A stretch of 64,000 nucleotides of DNA from Bacteroidetes bacterium ADurb.Bin145 (GCA_002070505.1 MWDJ01000002.1:227216-291215); one strand, 5' to 3'; positions 1 through 10,369 are shown, numbered from the stretch's first letter. The notes: a model not told the origin generated them from the sequence alone. Made by a program: numbers and translations.

Positions 1-560
1 TAACCCAGAAATGATGCCCGAAGCCATCTTCAGCTGTAAAATCATATTCAGGTTTTGTTTTCCTTACTATTCTTTTTACTATAGCATCAAGCTCCTTAAC
101 AGGAGGATAAGCAAAGAAAACCGGTTCAATATTGGCATTGTTAACCCGGATATGCACCATTCTGTCCTGTTCCTTATCAGGTCGTGTAAGCTCATGTTTT
201 TTAATAACTCCTTTAAGATAATCATCCACAGAAGCGCATCCGACAATGCCATACTGTGTCCTGCCCTTCATAGTCTGGGCATATACGTAATATGACGGCT
301 CATTATCCTGAACAAGCCATCCTTTCTCCTGCCACAGGTTAAAATTATCTACCGATTTTTTATATACTTCTTCGGAATGAACATCTGTACCCTTGCGCAA
401 GTCGATCTCCGCTCTTGTGATATGAAGCAATGAACATTCCTTGTCTTTAGCCATTGCGGCGGCTTCTTCGGTGTTCATGACATCATAGGGCAGACAGGCC
501 AAAGAACTCACTATTTCACGGGGAGGTCTGAGTCCCCTGAAAGGTTTCACGATCGCCATA
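1..560 (-). CDS. DUF1015 family protein, 3' part outside the window
   Basis: The reading frame opens with ATG at 560 (Met-Ala-Ile-Val-Lys-Pro-Phe-Arg-Gly) and stays open to the left edge, so about 186 N-terminal residues are visible. The start 'KPFRGLRPP' and the following 'LPYDVMNTEEA' are typical of DUF1015, a roughly 400-residue family of unknown biochemical function. It lies 16 bp after serA on the same strand. DUF1015 genes commonly follow serA in Bacteroidota, so it is probably the last gene of a serC-serA-DUF1015 operon. Serine-related function is inferred from context only. Confidence 0.85.
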
Positions 561-576
561 AATCTGATTTAGAATA

Positions 577-1497
577 CTACTTATTAAGTCTGAACTTTTC
601 GTTGCCTGTCTTGAAGTAATCGACTATCTGTCTGGCTGCTGCAACTCCTGCATTAATATTAGCCTCTTCAGTCTGGGCTCCCATCTTCTTAGCTGTAAAG
701 ATGAACCTTCCCTTGTACTTCTCTTCGAAGACAGCTTTGCTATCAGGTTCAACGTCAGAAAGATATTTAATATCCTTACGTTCCTCGAAAATTTTAAGCA
801 GACCCTCTTCATCGATGACCTCTTTTCTGGCTGTATTTACGAGAACTGCATCTTTCGGCATTTTTTTAAGAAGATCGTAACCGATCGATTTCTTTGTTTT
901 GTCATTTGCAGGCATATGCAATGATACGTACTGGCATTTTGAATATAGTTCATCAACCGATTTGCACACTTTTACTCCGGCTTTCTCTATGATTTCGTCG
1001 CTGACGAAAGGATCGAAAGCAAAGACATCCATCCCGAAGCCTTTTGCTATCTCAGCCATGTACTTACCGACATTCCCAAAAGCCTGTAATCCAAGGGTTT
1101 TACCCCGTAATTCCGAGCCGGATTTCCCGGCAAAGCCATTTCTGGCCTGATACAGCATCATTTCAAATGCAAGTTCAGCAACGGCATTTGAGTTCTGGCC
1201 AGGAGTGTTCATAGCTATGACCTTATGGGCAGTACATGCGGGAAGGTCAAGGTTATCATAACCGGCGCCTGCTCTTACGACTATCTTAAGTTTTTTAGCG
1301 GCATCAAGTACCTGGGCCGTAACCAGATCGGATCTGACAATCATAGCATCGGCATCAGCGACGGCAGCAAGAAGCTCTGATACATCCTTATAGTTTTCAA
1401 GAAGAACAAGTTGATGTCCGGCAGCATCCGTAACCTCACGGATAAGTTTTATTGCAATAGGTGCAAATGGTTTTTCAGTTGCAACAAGTATTTTCAT
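577..1497 (-). CDS. serA: D-3-phosphoglycerate dehydrogenase
   Basis: Oxidises 3-phosphoglycerate to 3-phosphohydroxypyruvate with NAD, the first step of serine synthesis, in the cytosol. The protein has the two-part D-2-hydroxyacid dehydrogenase fold: a catalytic segment with 'VRAGAGYDNLD', the signature 'NAVAELAFEMML', and a Rossmann part with 'LGLQAFGNVGKYMA' near residue 140. At 306 residues it is the short form without the C-terminal ACT regulatory domain. I chose ATG 1497 (MKILVATEKP), 13 bp past the serC stop; an upstream in-frame start at 1527 would overlap serC and add ten atypical residues. Operon with serC and DUF1015. Confidence 0.93.
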   Translation of the reverse strand: MKILVATEKPFAPIAIKLIREVTDAAGHQLVLLENYKDVSELLAAVADADAMIVRSDLVTAQVLDAAKKLKIVVRAGAGYDNLDLPACTAHKVIAMNTPGQNSNAVAELAFEMMLYQARNGFAGKSGSELRGKTLGLQAFGNVGKYMAEIAKGFGMDVFAFDPFVSDEIIEKAGVKVCKSVDELYSKCQYVSLHMPANDKTKKSIGYDLLKKMPKDAVLVNTARKEVIDEEGLLKIFEERKDIKYLSDVEPDSKAVFEEKYKGRFIFTAKKMGAQTEEANINAGVAAARQIVDYFKTGNEKFRLNK

Positions 1498-1510
1498 GGT
1501 CACAATCGGA

Positions 1511-2581
1511 TTAATTTTTCTTTTCAAATTCTTTCATTACATCTACGAGAGCCTGGACGCTTTCTTTAGGCAGGGCATTATATGTAGATGCCCTGAAGCC
1601 TCCGACTGAACGGTGCCCGGCTATTCCCACCATACCTTTTGACTTGGCGAAATCAGAGAAAGGTTGTTCAAGCTCTTTATATTCCGGAGCCATGACAAAG
1701 CAGATGTTCATTATTGAACGGTCTTCCGGATCAGCAATTGTCGGGACGAAAAGTTTATTTCTGTCAATCTCATCATATAGTATCGCAGCTTTCTCGATGT
1801 TCTTCTTCTGCATGACCTTCACACCACCAAGGTCCTTAAGATATTGCAGGGTTTGCTGTACTGCAAAGACATTTATACATGGAGGAGTGTTGAACATCGA
1901 TTCTGACTTGATATGTGTCCTGTAATCAAGTATTGTTGGTATAGGACGGGTCACCTTTCCAAGGGCATCTTCCCTGATGATTACCATTGCAACACCTGCC
2001 GGACCCATATTTTTCTGGGCACCTGCATAGATGATGGCATATTTTGCTACATCAACAGGGCGGCTGAAGATATCAGAAGACATATCAGCAACCATCGGAA
2101 CTTTTACATCTGGATCCTTTTTAAGCTCGGTACCGAATATTGTGTTATTAGTAGTAATATGGAAATAATCAGCATCGGCAGGAACGGTGTAGTTCTTAGG
2201 TATATAATTGAAGTTCTTATCTTTAGAGGAAGCTACCTCGACAGCTTCACCATATATTTTTGCTTCCTTGAATGCTTTGGATGCCCATTCGCCAGTTACC
2301 AGGTAAGCAGATTTTTTCACCATCAGGTTCATCGGAACCATTGCGAACTGCATACTGGCTCCACCTCCTAAGAAGATTACCTGATAACCGGATGGTACTT
2401 CGAGAAGCTCCTTGGCAAGAGCAATAGTATCGTTCATACAAGCAATGAATTCCTTGCTCCTATGAGATATCTCCATTATTGATAATCCGGTTCCGGCAAA
2501 ATCCCTTATTCCTTCAATAGTCTTGTCGAGTGTATACTGCGGAAGAATTGAAGGTCCAGCATAAAAGTTGTGTTTTTTCAT
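1511..2581 (-). CDS. serC: phosphoserine aminotransferase
   Basis: PLP-dependent class V aminotransferase that converts 3-phosphohydroxypyruvate and glutamate to phosphoserine and 2-oxoglutarate. The full 356-residue length is normal for SerC. Visible marks are the N-terminal '[10 protein letters not shown]', the glycine-rich '[12 protein letters not shown]' phosphate-binding region, and '[12 protein letters not shown]' containing the PLP-binding lysine near residue 190. It is the first gene of serC-serA-DUF1015. A possible -7 box (TATTTTTG on the minus strand, 2626-2633) lies about 45 bp upstream, in a very AT-rich leader. Confidence 0.96.
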   Translation of the reverse strand: MKKHNFYAGPSILPQYTLDKTIEGIRDFAGTGLSIMEISHRSKEFIACMNDTIALAKELLEVPSGYQVIFLGGGASMQFAMVPMNLMVKKSAYLVTGEWASKAFKEAKIYGEAVEVASSKDKNFNYIPKNYTVPADADYFHITTNNTIFGTELKKDPDVKVPMVADMSSDIFSRPVDVAKYAIIYAGAQKNMGPAGVAMVIIREDALGKVTRPIPTILDYRTHIKSESMFNTPPCINVFAVQQTLQYLKDLGGVKVMQKKNIEKAAILYDEIDRNKLFVPTIADPEDRSIMNICFVMAPEYKELEQPFSDFAKSKGMVGIAGHRSVGGFRASTYNALPKESVQALVDVMKEFEKKN

Positions 2582-2625
2582 TTTTAAACGGTTTATAAAA
2601 AATTTTAAATTCTACGTATGTTCAG

Positions 2626-2633
2626 CAAAAATA
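2626..2633 (-). promoter_or_regulatory. candidate Bacteroidota -7 box upstream of serC
   Basis: The minus strand reads TATTTTTG, an exact match to the TAnnTTTG -7 consensus of Bacteroidota sigma factors, about 45 bp before the serC start. No clear TTTG -33 box sits at the usual 19-20 nt spacing, and the region is AT-rich, so the call is weak. Confidence 0.35.
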
Positions 2634-2685
2634 ATCAAAAAAAAACTCTATTGTTAATTAATTAACACTAAAACTATCTTTTTAT

Positions 2686-3408
2686 TTATAAAATATTATC
2701 AACAAGAACTCCATCTTTAATTACGGGTATTTTATCGGTATAATCCGGAGTCAGGCAGAAATCGATGCAATCGTCCAGTCCGTTTGCCTTTAATCTCGAT
2801 CTGTGAGCGGCTTTATCGATATACCGTCTAAGATCATCCTTTGCCAGTCCCCAAAGATCTATTGCTGCCTTTGTTGAATCACAAATAGTATCAAACTGCC
2901 TGCTGTTCATTAGTTTTTCTGCAAAGGCTCCGGCGCAGACGCTGTCTTCAAGATTGAACCTGTTCTTCCATCCTGCACAAAAGAGTATGACATCCTGATC
3001 CTTCTCCAGCAACCATCTTGTAAGGGCAGTTATATTCAGAAATGATCCTATCACTATATAAGCGGCTGACGATGCAAGCTTAATTATTCCTGTTCCGTTG
3101 GTAGTGCTGTATACTATAGTTTTTCCCTCAATCTTATCACGTGTAAAATTAAATGGGGAGTTGCCAAAGTCGGCAAAATCAAGGATTATCCCATCTCTCT
3201 CAGCTGCAACCAGATAGCCACGGTTTTTGTAATCCCTTGCTTCCCCTATGCTTTCAACCGGAATAATTGATTTAACACCATTTGCAAATGCCGAGCATAT
3301 CGCAGAGGTGGCACGAAGTATATCAATTATTACCACTAGTGAGCCCTTATGACGCTCCGGCTCGTACATAGCGGGTGAAAAACAAGTCTCCAGGGTCCGT
3401 TTCTTCAT
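2686..3408 (-). CDS. comB: ComB/2-phosphosulfolactate phosphatase family protein
   Basis: The 240-residue protein has the ComB pattern: 'VVIIDILRATSAICSAFANG' region near residue 25, 'AAERDG', 'GNSPFNF' and 'YSTTNGTGIIKLA', with the conserved acidic and Thr-Asn-Gly residues of the Mg-dependent phosphatase. In methanogens ComB makes sulfolactate for coenzyme M. In bacteria without coenzyme M the substrate is not settled. It stands alone between serC and gcvT on the same strand, 104 bp upstream of serC, so a functional link is not implied. Family assignment is firm, reaction less so. Confidence 0.85.
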   Translation of the reverse strand: MKKRTLETCFSPAMYEPERHKGSLVVIIDILRATSAICSAFANGVKSIIPVESIGEARDYKNRGYLVAAERDGIILDFADFGNSPFNFTRDKIEGKTIVYSTTNGTGIIKLASSAAYIVIGSFLNITALTRWLLEKDQDVILFCAGWKNRFNLEDSVCAGAFAEKLMNSRQFDTICDSTKAAIDLWGLAKDDLRRYIDKAAHRSRLKANGLDDCIDFCLTPDYTDKIPVIKDGVLVDNIL

Positions 3409-3423
3409 TTCTTACATACAATT

Positions 3424-3522
3424 AAAAGGCGTTACGGCGTTAAGGCGTCACGGCATTAGGGCGTATAGGTGGCTAATTTTCTGGCCGTAAAGCCGTAATG
3501 CCGTAAAGCCTTAATGCCTTTA
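3424..3522. repeat. inverted pair of 'AAGGCGTTACGGC'-type iterated repeats
   Basis: The comB-gcvT spacer is built from short related units (GGCGTTACGGCGTTAAGGCG... on the left; CCGTAAAGCCGTAATGCCG... on the right) that are reverse complements of each other around a TGGCTAATTTTCTGG loop. Arms are about 3424-3462 and 3484-3522, so the transcript could fold into a long imperfect hairpin reaching the gcvT stop codon. It may act as terminator or mRNA stabiliser for gcvT; it has no T tract, and the iteration looks like a dispersed intergenic repeat. Confidence 0.7.
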
Positions 3523-4620
3523 TTTGTAGAACGGAAGATCAACAACTTCAGCTTTCAGATCTTTGTTTCTGATCCTTATTAAGATCTCCGATCCGGTTTT
3601 CCAGAATCCCTTTGCAAGGTAAGCCATCCCTATACCCTGTTTAAGCATTGGTGACATAGTACCTGAGGTGACTTCTCCGATAATATTTCCTGACTGATCG
3701 ACAACCTCGTAATGCTGCCTTGGGATCCCCCTTTCTTTCAGTATGAACCCTTTAAGTCTTCTGGAGACACCTTCATTTTTCTGTTTCAGAAGCAGCTCCT
3801 TATCAATGAAGTTCTTCTTATCAGTAAATTTGGTTATCCATCCGAGCCCGGCTTCTATCGGGGAGGTTTGATCGTTTATATCGTTACCGTAGAGGCAATA
3901 ACCCATCTCGAGCCTGAGAGTATCCCTTGCTCCCAATCCGGCGGGTTTAATTCCAAATTCTTTACCTGCTTCAAATACGGCATCCCACAGCTTTGCACCA
4001 TCACTGTTCTTAACATACAGCTCACATCCTCCGGAACCTGTATATCCGGTTGTGGAGAAGATAACATTATTGATCCCGGCGAATTTAATTTCCCTGAAAG
4101 TATAATATTCCATATCCATAATCGGTGAGTCAGTAAGCTTCTGCATGGCTTTCAGGGCCAGAGGTCCCTGAACGGCCAGCTGAGCAGTATCATCAGATAC
4201 GTTTATCAGCTCTTTCCCGGGAGTTAAACCAAACTCCGGGGCATGACTGACACACCAGTTCCAGTCCTTCTCAATATTCGCGGCATTGACAACGAGAAGG
4301 TACTTTTCAGGTCCGAACCGGTAGACAAGCAAATCGTCGACTATCCCTCCCCTGCCATTCGGGAAGCATGAGTATTGCACCTTACCATCGAAGAGTAATG
4401 AGACATCATTTGATGTAATATATTGAAGGAAATCAAATGCCGACGGTCCTGTTACCCAGAATTCACCCATATGCGATACATCAAAGACCCCTATGGCCTG
4501 GCGCACTGTAATGTGTTCATCATTTATACCTGTATATTCAACAGGCATATTATAACCTGCAAAAGGGATCATCCTTGCCCCTGCCCTGATATGGAATTCT
4601 GTAAAGGGAGTAGTCTTCAT
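3520..4620 (-). CDS. gcvT: glycine cleavage system aminomethyltransferase (T protein)
   Basis: Transfers the aminomethyl carbon from the lipoylated H protein to tetrahydrofolate, giving methylene-THF and ammonia. The 366-residue length is canonical. Visible motifs are '[14 protein letters not shown]' at the N terminus, '[11 protein letters not shown]' near residue 45, '[11 protein letters not shown]' around 195 and '[20 protein letters not shown]' near 230, followed by the C-terminal barrel. No gcvP or gcvH lies nearby, as is common in Bacteroidota where gcvT stands alone. The stop codon lies inside the right arm of the 3424-3522 inverted repeat. Confidence 0.96.
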   Translation of the reverse strand: MKTTPFTEFHIRAGARMIPFAGYNMPVEYTGINDEHITVRQAIGVFDVSHMGEFWVTGPSAFDFLQYITSNDVSLLFDGKVQYSCFPNGRGGIVDDLLVYRFGPEKYLLVVNAANIEKDWNWCVSHAPEFGLTPGKELINVSDDTAQLAVQGPLALKAMQKLTDSPIMDMEYYTFREIKFAGINNVIFSTTGYTGSGGCELYVKNSDGAKLWDAVFEAGKEFGIKPAGLGARDTLRLEMGYCLYGNDINDQTSPIEAGLGWITKFTDKKNFIDKELLLKQKNEGVSRRLKGFILKERGIPRQHYEVVDQSGNIIGEVTSGTMSPMLKQGIGMAYLAKGFWKTGSEILIRIRNKDLKAEVVDLPFYK

Positions 4621-4682
4621 GTTTTAAAAGCTGTATTACTTAATTTTTTTTTGTCATTCAGTTATTGCTGATCTGTGGTCCA

Positions 4683-6791
4683 TCAGAACTCAAGTATCTT
4701 GAATTCGACCCTTCTGTTCTGTAACCTTCCGGCAGCCGTTGCATTGTCAGCAATAGGTTGCTGTGGTCCGTATCCTTTGAATTCAAGCCGGCTCTGGACG
4801 ATCCCTTTCTTCACAAGGTAATCCACTACAGCCTTAGCCCTGGCTTCGGAGAGCCTGAAATTCAATGATTCACTTCCGGTATTGTCGGTATGGCCGGAAA
4901 TCTCAATCCGCATATTCGCATTCTCCTGAAGTATACCAACAAGCCTGTCAAGCTCTGCAGAGGAGCTTGGTGTAAGCACGGACTTGCCTGTCTCAAAGAG
5001 GATGTTGTTCAGAATAACTTTCTTGCCCACTTTGATTTTGGCAAGCTGGACGTCAAGCTTAAAGACATCTCCTGAGTAATTTTCCGGAATATTGATCCGC
5101 CTCATATCTGACAGGAATCCGCTGCCCCGTATATCTACCATGTATGATCTCTTTTCAGGGAGCCTAACCCTGTAGGTACCGTCAACATCGGAACTGGCTG
5201 TTGTTGAAATAACAGCATCAGTAGTAAGATCTATCACATCGATTTTAGCCATTACGGGTTCACCTGACTCTGTATCGGAGATTCTTCCGGTAAGGAAAAT
5301 AACAGGTTTTTCCGGTGGTTCGGGGATCTGCACAGGCTGGGGAGGTGCCGGTGCTACTTCCCTTACAATAAAAACGGTATCCCGGATCACAACTGTATCA
5401 GGTTTTGCCGGAGGAACAGGTTCAGGCAGAGGTATTGGTTCCGGTTCCGGAGGAGGCGGAATTATTCTCCCTTCAAAAATATCCAGTCCTCCGAGAGTGC
5501 CGGAACGATTGGATGAAAAATAGAATGTTCCGTACCTGCCTCTCGGTGGAGTGTAAAACAACTCATCGCAAGGTGTATTTAAAAGATTCCCATAATTAAC
5601 GGCTTCTTTCCAGACACCATTTTCATCCTTCACACTGTAAAAAACATCATATCCTCCAATTGAATTTCTACCCTTTGAACTGAACCATAGTGTATCGCCG
5701 TCTCCCGAGAACCTTAATGATTCCTCATCATATTCACTATTTATGGCGTTCCCGGCATTTTGAGGACCGGACCATTTCTTTTCCCCCATCTTCTTTATGA
5801 AATATATATCTTTCCCTCCCTTGCTGTCTTTTTTCTTGTCTGTAACGAACCATACTTCATCATTATCAGGAGAAACAGTAAATGAGGTTTCAGTCCCGGA
5901 AGAGTTTATTTTATAAGGTATACGATCAGGTTTTTTCCAGACCCCATTTTTCAACCGTGAAACCATAATATCCCCTCCATTCTCATAACCCACGTACAGG
6001 TAAAGCTCATCACCGGCTGCATTGAGGTATAGCGGGGCTTCGCAGTAATTTGTGCTCAGCTCCTTCGAAGCCAGTGCTGCCTGTCCCCATTTATCTTCAT
6101 ATCTTGTTGATAAAAATATATTCTCATCATATTTCGTGTCCTTATATGTCTTGCTTGAGCCTGACTTTGCGCGGCGGGAGGCAAAATACATTGATGCACC
6201 GTCAGCAGAAATAACCTGAGCGTACTCGTCAGCATTTGAGTTTATTACAGAGCCGGGGTTTCCTATCTGAGCCTTTAGTGTATCACCCGCCAGCAGCAGG
6301 GCTGAATTGCATTCGGCGATATATTTATTCGCTTCTGATATTTTTTTCTCGTCTTTTTCTTTAGAAGAAATGAGCCAGGAGTTCAGTTTATCAAGAGCTT
6401 CCTGATACCGTCCTGTATATTGAAGGGCTCTTCCCATCATAAGGAGAATATCATCTGTAACATTATTTTTTAATTCGTATGCTTTAAAGAAATAATCAGA
6501 TGCTTTCTCCTTGTGATCCGACATCAGCGCTGCAACACCTGTTTTATAATTCAATTCCGGGTTAAGACCATTATATACTCCTGCCTGAAGATATTCTTCG
6601 TAGGCATAGCCATACCATATCCCTTTCAGGCGGAAAAAGGCATCACCGTCGATGATATGTTTCCAGGCCTCATTGAAACCTGTTTTCTCTTTCATGAATT
6701 CCTTCTTTCCTATTTTTACATCTGTCTGGGCGCCTGCCTGCAGCGAGAATGCAAAAATTACCGGAATAATAAAGCCTGAAATAGCTTTCAT
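4683..6791 (-). CDS. PorE-like OmpA-family envelope protein (TPR, PD40 propeller, CRD, OmpA)
   Basis: A 702-residue exported protein. In order: signal peptide (1-22, ending QAGAQ), TPR-like helices to about 160, PD40/WD40-like beta-propeller repeats at about 180-430 ('SADGASMYFASRR', 'SPDNDEVWFVTDKK', 'FSGDGDTLWFSSKGR'), a proline-rich linker near 442-495, a carboxypeptidase-regulatory-like domain at about 500-570, and an OmpA C-terminal peptidoglycan-binding domain from about 590 ('HTDNTGSESLNFRLSEARA'). This is the architecture described for PorE of the type IX secretion system, which anchors the machinery to peptidoglycan. Generic OmpA/PD40 proteins with the same order are common in Bacteroidota, so T9SS membership is inferred. 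Confidence 0.8.
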   Translation of the reverse strand: MKAISGFIIPVIFAFSLQAGAQTDVKIGKKEFMKEKTGFNEAWKHIIDGDAFFRLKGIWYGYAYEEYLQAGVYNGLNPELNYKTGVAALMSDHKEKASDYFFKAYELKNNVTDDILLMMGRALQYTGRYQEALDKLNSWLISSKEKDEKKISEANKYIAECNSALLLAGDTLKAQIGNPGSVINSNADEYAQVISADGASMYFASRRAKSGSSKTYKDTKYDENIFLSTRYEDKWGQAALASKELSTNYCEAPLYLNAAGDELYLYVGYENGGDIMVSRLKNGVWKKPDRIPYKINSSGTETSFTVSPDNDEVWFVTDKKKDSKGGKDIYFIKKMGEKKWSGPQNAGNAINSEYDEESLRFSGDGDTLWFSSKGRNSIGGYDVFYSVKDENGVWKEAVNYGNLLNTPCDELFYTPPRGRYGTFYFSSNRSGTLGGLDIFEGRIIPPPPEPEPIPLPEPVPPAKPDTVVIRDTVFIVREVAPAPPQPVQIPEPPEKPVIFLTGRISDTESGEPVMAKIDVIDLTTDAVISTTASSDVDGTYRVRLPEKRSYMVDIRGSGFLSDMRRINIPENYSGDVFKLDVQLAKIKVGKKVILNNILFETGKSVLTPSSSAELDRLVGILQENANMRIEISGHTDNTGSESLNFRLSEARAKAVVDYLVKKGIVQSRLEFKGYGPQQPIADNATAAGRLQNRRVEFKILEF

Positions 6792-6892
6792 AAAATGGAG
6801 TTTTTATGTCCATAAAATTAGCACTAATTTCCTTTTTTAAAAAAACCTTCTATATAAGCATGACAAATGACTATTTCAGACTAAAAATATTT

Positions 6893-6900
6893 TATATTTG
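6893..6900 (+). promoter_or_regulatory. candidate -7 box upstream of the HPt-STAS operon
   Basis: TATATTTG matches the Bacteroidota TAnnTTTG -7 consensus and lies 46 bp upstream of the HPt start. A TTTC at 6874-6877 is too close for a standard -33 box, so only the -7 element is supported. Confidence 0.4.
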
Positions 6901-6946
6901 TTTCACTCTTTGCAGACTTTAAACCCGATCAATAATTACCTGAGAT

Positions 6947-7309
6947 ATGGATTATAAGCTAATCAATACTGACTACCTTGATTCAGTATCCGGAGATGAT
7001 TATAGCATAATGTCAGAAATCATTGGTATTTTCAAGGAACAGGTGCCGGAGATACTTCAGGAAATGAAAAAACTTCACTCCGAAAAGAATTATTACTCTC
7101 TTGGCCTGCTTGCACATAAAGCAAAGTCGTCTGTTGCAATCATGGGGATGGATGATCTTGCTGCAATGCTAAAATCCTTTGAGCTTGAGGCAAAAGAAGG
7201 GAAAGGAGCGGAAAAATACGAATACTACATAGGCAAATTTGAGAAAGACACCTCAGAGGCCGTCAAGGAACTTGATGATCTGATCTCTAACAGACTAAAG
7301 CAGAAATGA
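6947..7309 (+). CDS. HPt domain phosphotransfer protein
   Basis: A free-standing 120-residue histidine-containing phosphotransfer domain: an all-helical sequence with 'LAHKAKSSVAIMG', where His57 is the expected phosphoryl acceptor. The segment matches the HPt core (helix, H-x-x-K-[GS]-S, helix) and nothing else is attached. It would relay phosphoryl groups between a hybrid histidine kinase and a response regulator; no kinase or receiver gene is nearby. Its stop codon directly abuts the ATG of the next gene (TGAATG), so the two proteins are translationally coupled and probably work in one pathway. Confidence 0.8.
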   Translation: MDYKLINTDYLDSVSGDDYSIMSEIIGIFKEQVPEILQEMKKLHSEKNYYSLGLLAHKAKSSVAIMGMDDLAAMLKSFELEAKEGKGAEKYEYYIGKFEKDTSEAVKELDDLISNRLKQK

Positions 7310-7645
7310 ATGATCAATGTTGAGAAGAGAGAGAAAGTTGATATTGTTTCATTCACTACCGACACAATAAACGCTCTTGTCACTGATGAAATAAGGGAGG
7401 AGATAAGTAAGATCTTTGAGATAGCCAACTCTAAAGTGATAATTAACCTTAGCGGAGTAAAATATATCGATAGTACAGGGTTTGGGAGTTTCCTTTCGAT
7501 CATGAGGACTGCCAGGAATAACTACGGCACTCTCAAATTTGTAAACAACGAACCAGCCCTGATTGATATATTCCGGACACTTCATCTCAATACGGTATTT
7601 GATATCTATGAAAACCTGGAAGAGTGTATGCGGGCAATGAAGTAG
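7310..7645 (+). CDS. STAS domain protein (anti-sigma factor antagonist type)
   Basis: A 111-residue STAS domain of the SpoIIAA/BtrV type: alternating beta strands and helices with 'VKYIDSTGFGSFLSI', where the Asp-Ser pair near residue 55 is the usual kinase-controlled phosphorylation site. Such proteins bind or release an anti-sigma kinase or another partner according to their phosphorylation state. It starts at the base after the HPt stop, suggesting joint expression and a partner-switching output joined to a phosphorelay. The target is unknown, and no RsbW-like kinase is in the window apart from the distant SiaB-like gene at 14768. Confidence 0.85.
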   Translation: MINVEKREKVDIVSFTTDTINALVTDEIREEISKIFEIANSKVIINLSGVKYIDSTGFGSFLSIMRTARNNYGTLKFVNNEPALIDIFRTLHLNTVFDIYENLEECMRAMK

Positions 7646-7780
7646 GGGATTTCCGCTTCGCTCCAACCTTCAAAGGGAGAATTAGAGATCCTGTACCCTG
7701 AAAAAACATCCCCCTAACCCCCTTCGAAGGGGGAATTGAAAACCGTGTACCTTGGACCATGCACCCTGCACCATTGCTAC
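7646..7780. repeat. convergent spacer with CCCCCTTCGAAGGGGG palindrome
   Basis: Between the ends of the STAS gene and clpB is a perfect 16-bp palindrome (7718-7733) in the context AACCCC...GGGGAATT, preceded about 60 bp upstream by a degenerate relative (AACCTTCAAAGGGAGAATT). A 'CCTTGGACCATGCACCCTGCACC' type segment follows. It looks like a dispersed intergenic repeat that could also serve as a bidirectional terminator, although it lacks T tracts. Confidence 0.6.
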
Positions 7781-10369
7781 CTATTGCTTAAAAACCAGCC
7801 TGCCTCCCTTTACCGATATCGTGACAACCGAATCCTTATGTATCCTTCCGGCAATTATTTCTTTCGATAATTCGTTAACTATATCCTTCTGGATCAGACG
7901 CTTCACAGGCCTGGCGCCTGACTGGGGATCAAAGCCTTTTTCCGCGAGCCAGTTTATTGCTTCGTCAGTTACCTTCATCTCAATGTTGTTAGCCTGAAGT
8001 ATCTTATTGACCATTCTGATCTGAATTTCAACGATCTCCCTGATCTGATCGAAGGCCAGGGGCCTGAACATTACTATTTCGTCAACCCTGTTCAGGAACT
8101 CGGGTCTGAGCGATTTCCTGAGCAGGTTGAAGATCTCTCTTCTCAGTTTCTCATGCTCTTCCTCCGACATCTTGTTATCCCATTCTTCCATTCTGTCTCT
8201 GATCATTTCGGAGCCAAGATTAGATGTCATTATAATTATGACATTCCTGAAATTCACAGTACGTCCTTTGTTATCAGTCAGTCTTCCTTCATCAAGAACC
8301 TGCAGAAGCAGGTTGAAAAGATCGGGATGCGCCTTTTCTATCTCATCGAGCAGGACCACTGAATATGGTTTATGTCGCACCGCTTCTGTCAGTTGTCCTC
8401 CTTCCTCATAACCTATATATCCTGGAGGAGCTCCGATAAGCCTTGACACCGAATGGCGTTCCTGGTATTCCGACATATCTATTCTTGTCATCAGGTTCTC
8501 ATCATTGAACAGGAATTCTGCAAGAGCACGTGCCAGTTCGGTCTTGCCAACACCGGTCGTTCCGATGAATATGAACGATCCGACAGGTCTCTTCTGGTCC
8601 TGCAGCCCGGCTCTTGAACGTCTTACAGCATCAGATACTGCCCTTATAGCCTCATCCTGTCCAACTACCCTCTTATGGAGCTCATCTTCAAGCCGCAAAA
8701 GCTTTTCCTTCTCACTTTCCATCATCCTGGAGACTGGGATCCCTGTCCATTTTGATACTATTTCGGCAATATCTTCCGATCTGACCTCCTCACGAATGAG
8801 CGCCCCCTTGCTCCGTTTCTTTTCAATTTTTTCCTTCAGATCAGCGATTTCTTTTTCTATCTGGATTATTTTGCCATATCTTATTTCGGCCACTTTGCCA
8901 TAATCACCTGCACGTTCAGCCTGTTCAGCTTCGAAGCGGAGGGCATCAACCTCTTCTTTTTTTGACTGCACTTTCCCTATCATATCCTTTTCAGAAGCCC
9001 ACGCTGCCTTCAGTTCGGCCCGTTTAGACTGCATCTCGCTAAGCTCCCTGGCTATATTTTCTTCTTTCTCTCTGTCACCATCACGACGTACCGCTTCTTT
9101 CTCTATCTCCAGCCTGGTTATGGAACGTTCCACCTCATCGATATCTTCAGGGACTGAATTCATTTCCAGCCTAAGTCTTGCGGCCGCCTCATCGATCAGA
9201 TCGATAGCTTTATCGGGGAGGAACCTGTCGGTTATATAACGGGTAGAAAGATCCACTGCCGCAATTATAGCTTCATCCCTGATTATCACTTTATGGTGTG
9301 CCTCATATTTCTCTCTTATGCCTCTGAGTATTGACACAGTATCGTCGCGGTCAGGTTCATCGACCATTACCACCTGGAATCTTCTCTCAAGGGCTTTGTC
9401 TTTCTCAAAATATTTCTGATATTCATTCAGGGTGGTTGCACCAATAGCTCTGAGTTCACCCCGTGCCAGTGCCGGTTTCAGAATATTTGCTGCATCCATT
9501 GCCCCTTCCGATTTCCCGGCGCCCACAAGGGTATGAATCTCATCTATGAACAATACTATCTCACCGTTGGCACCGATCACTTCATTTACAACCGATTTCA
9601 GTCTCTCCTCAAACTCTCCCTTGTACTTTGCGCCTGCTATCAGGGCTCCCATATCGAGTGAGTAGATCACTTTTGATTTGAGATCCTCCGGTACATCACC
9701 CCTTATTATCCTGTGAGCTATACCTTCTGCAATAGCTGTCTTTCCGACACCTGGTTCACCGATCATCAGGGGATTGTTTTTGGTGCGGCGCTCAAGAATC
9801 TGAAGTATTCTTCTTATCTCGTCATCTCGGCCTATAACGGGATCGAGTTTGCCTGATCTTGCTCTTTCATTAAGGTTGATCGCGTACCTGTTCAGGGAGT
9901 TGAAGGTATCGTCAGATGTCTGACTGTCAACCGTGGCGCCTTTGCGCAATTCCTTAACAGCTGCCTTTAACGCCTTAAGAGTGACTCCCTTGTCCTTAAG
10001 CAGCTGGGAAGCTTTGTCGCTTGTATCCAGGATACCCATCATCAGGTGCTCTGCAGTGACAAATTTATCCTTCATTTCTGCTGCAAAACTGTTTGCTTTC
10101 CGGAAAGCTTCTGATAAGGAACCGGAGATGTATGCTTCAGCACCAGACACCCTGGGGTAGGTATCAATTAGTTTATCAAGATCACGTGATAACTGTGCCG
10201 AGGAGACTCCCAGCTTACCAAAAAGGAATTCAGTGACGCTTTCCGCTTCGGTCATTATTCCCTTCAGGAGATGTGCACATTCAACAGCCTGTTGTCCTGC
10301 TGCCGAGGCTATATTAAATGCCTGCTGAACAGATTCCTGCGCCTTAAGTGTGAAATTATTCAGATTCAT
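7781..10369 (-). CDS. clpB: ATP-dependent chaperone ClpB
   Basis: Hexameric AAA+ disaggregase that threads aggregated proteins together with DnaK. At 862 residues it is full length: Clp N domain (1-145), first AAA+ module with Walker A 'GEPGVGKT' near residue 205, a middle coiled coil (about 400-520) that distinguishes ClpB from ClpA/ClpC, second AAA+ module with 'GTTGVGKT' near 602, and the C-terminal D2-small domain ('[16 protein letters not shown]'). Monocistronic. No HrcA/CIRCE repeat was seen in the upstream 150 bp, which is shared with the divergent flavin reductase gene. Confidence 0.98.
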   Translation of the reverse strand: MNLNNFTLKAQESVQQAFNIASAAGQQAVECAHLLKGIMTEAESVTEFLFGKLGVSSAQLSRDLDKLIDTYPRVSGAEAYISGSLSEAFRKANSFAAEMKDKFVTAEHLMMGILDTSDKASQLLKDKGVTLKALKAAVKELRKGATVDSQTSDDTFNSLNRYAINLNERARSGKLDPVIGRDDEIRRILQILERRTKNNPLMIGEPGVGKTAIAEGIAHRIIRGDVPEDLKSKVIYSLDMGALIAGAKYKGEFEERLKSVVNEVIGANGEIVLFIDEIHTLVGAGKSEGAMDAANILKPALARGELRAIGATTLNEYQKYFEKDKALERRFQVVMVDEPDRDDTVSILRGIREKYEAHHKVIIRDEAIIAAVDLSTRYITDRFLPDKAIDLIDEAAARLRLEMNSVPEDIDEVERSITRLEIEKEAVRRDGDREKEENIARELSEMQSKRAELKAAWASEKDMIGKVQSKKEEVDALRFEAEQAERAGDYGKVAEIRYGKIIQIEKEIADLKEKIEKKRSKGALIREEVRSEDIAEIVSKWTGIPVSRMMESEKEKLLRLEDELHKRVVGQDEAIRAVSDAVRRSRAGLQDQKRPVGSFIFIGTTGVGKTELARALAEFLFNDENLMTRIDMSEYQERHSVSRLIGAPPGYIGYEEGGQLTEAVRHKPYSVVLLDEIEKAHPDLFNLLLQVLDEGRLTDNKGRTVNFRNVIIIMTSNLGSEMIRDRMEEWDNKMSEEEHEKLRREIFNLLRKSLRPEFLNRVDEIVMFRPLAFDQIREIVEIQIRMVNKILQANNIEMKVTDEAINWLAEKGFDPQSGARPVKRLIQKDIVNELSKEIIAGRIHKDSVVTISVKGGRLVFKQ

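Noticed and set aside
1913-2371. 152-codon plus-strand open frame inside serC
   Set aside because: Antisense to a well-conserved enzyme; the composition is typical of the complement of a coding strand.
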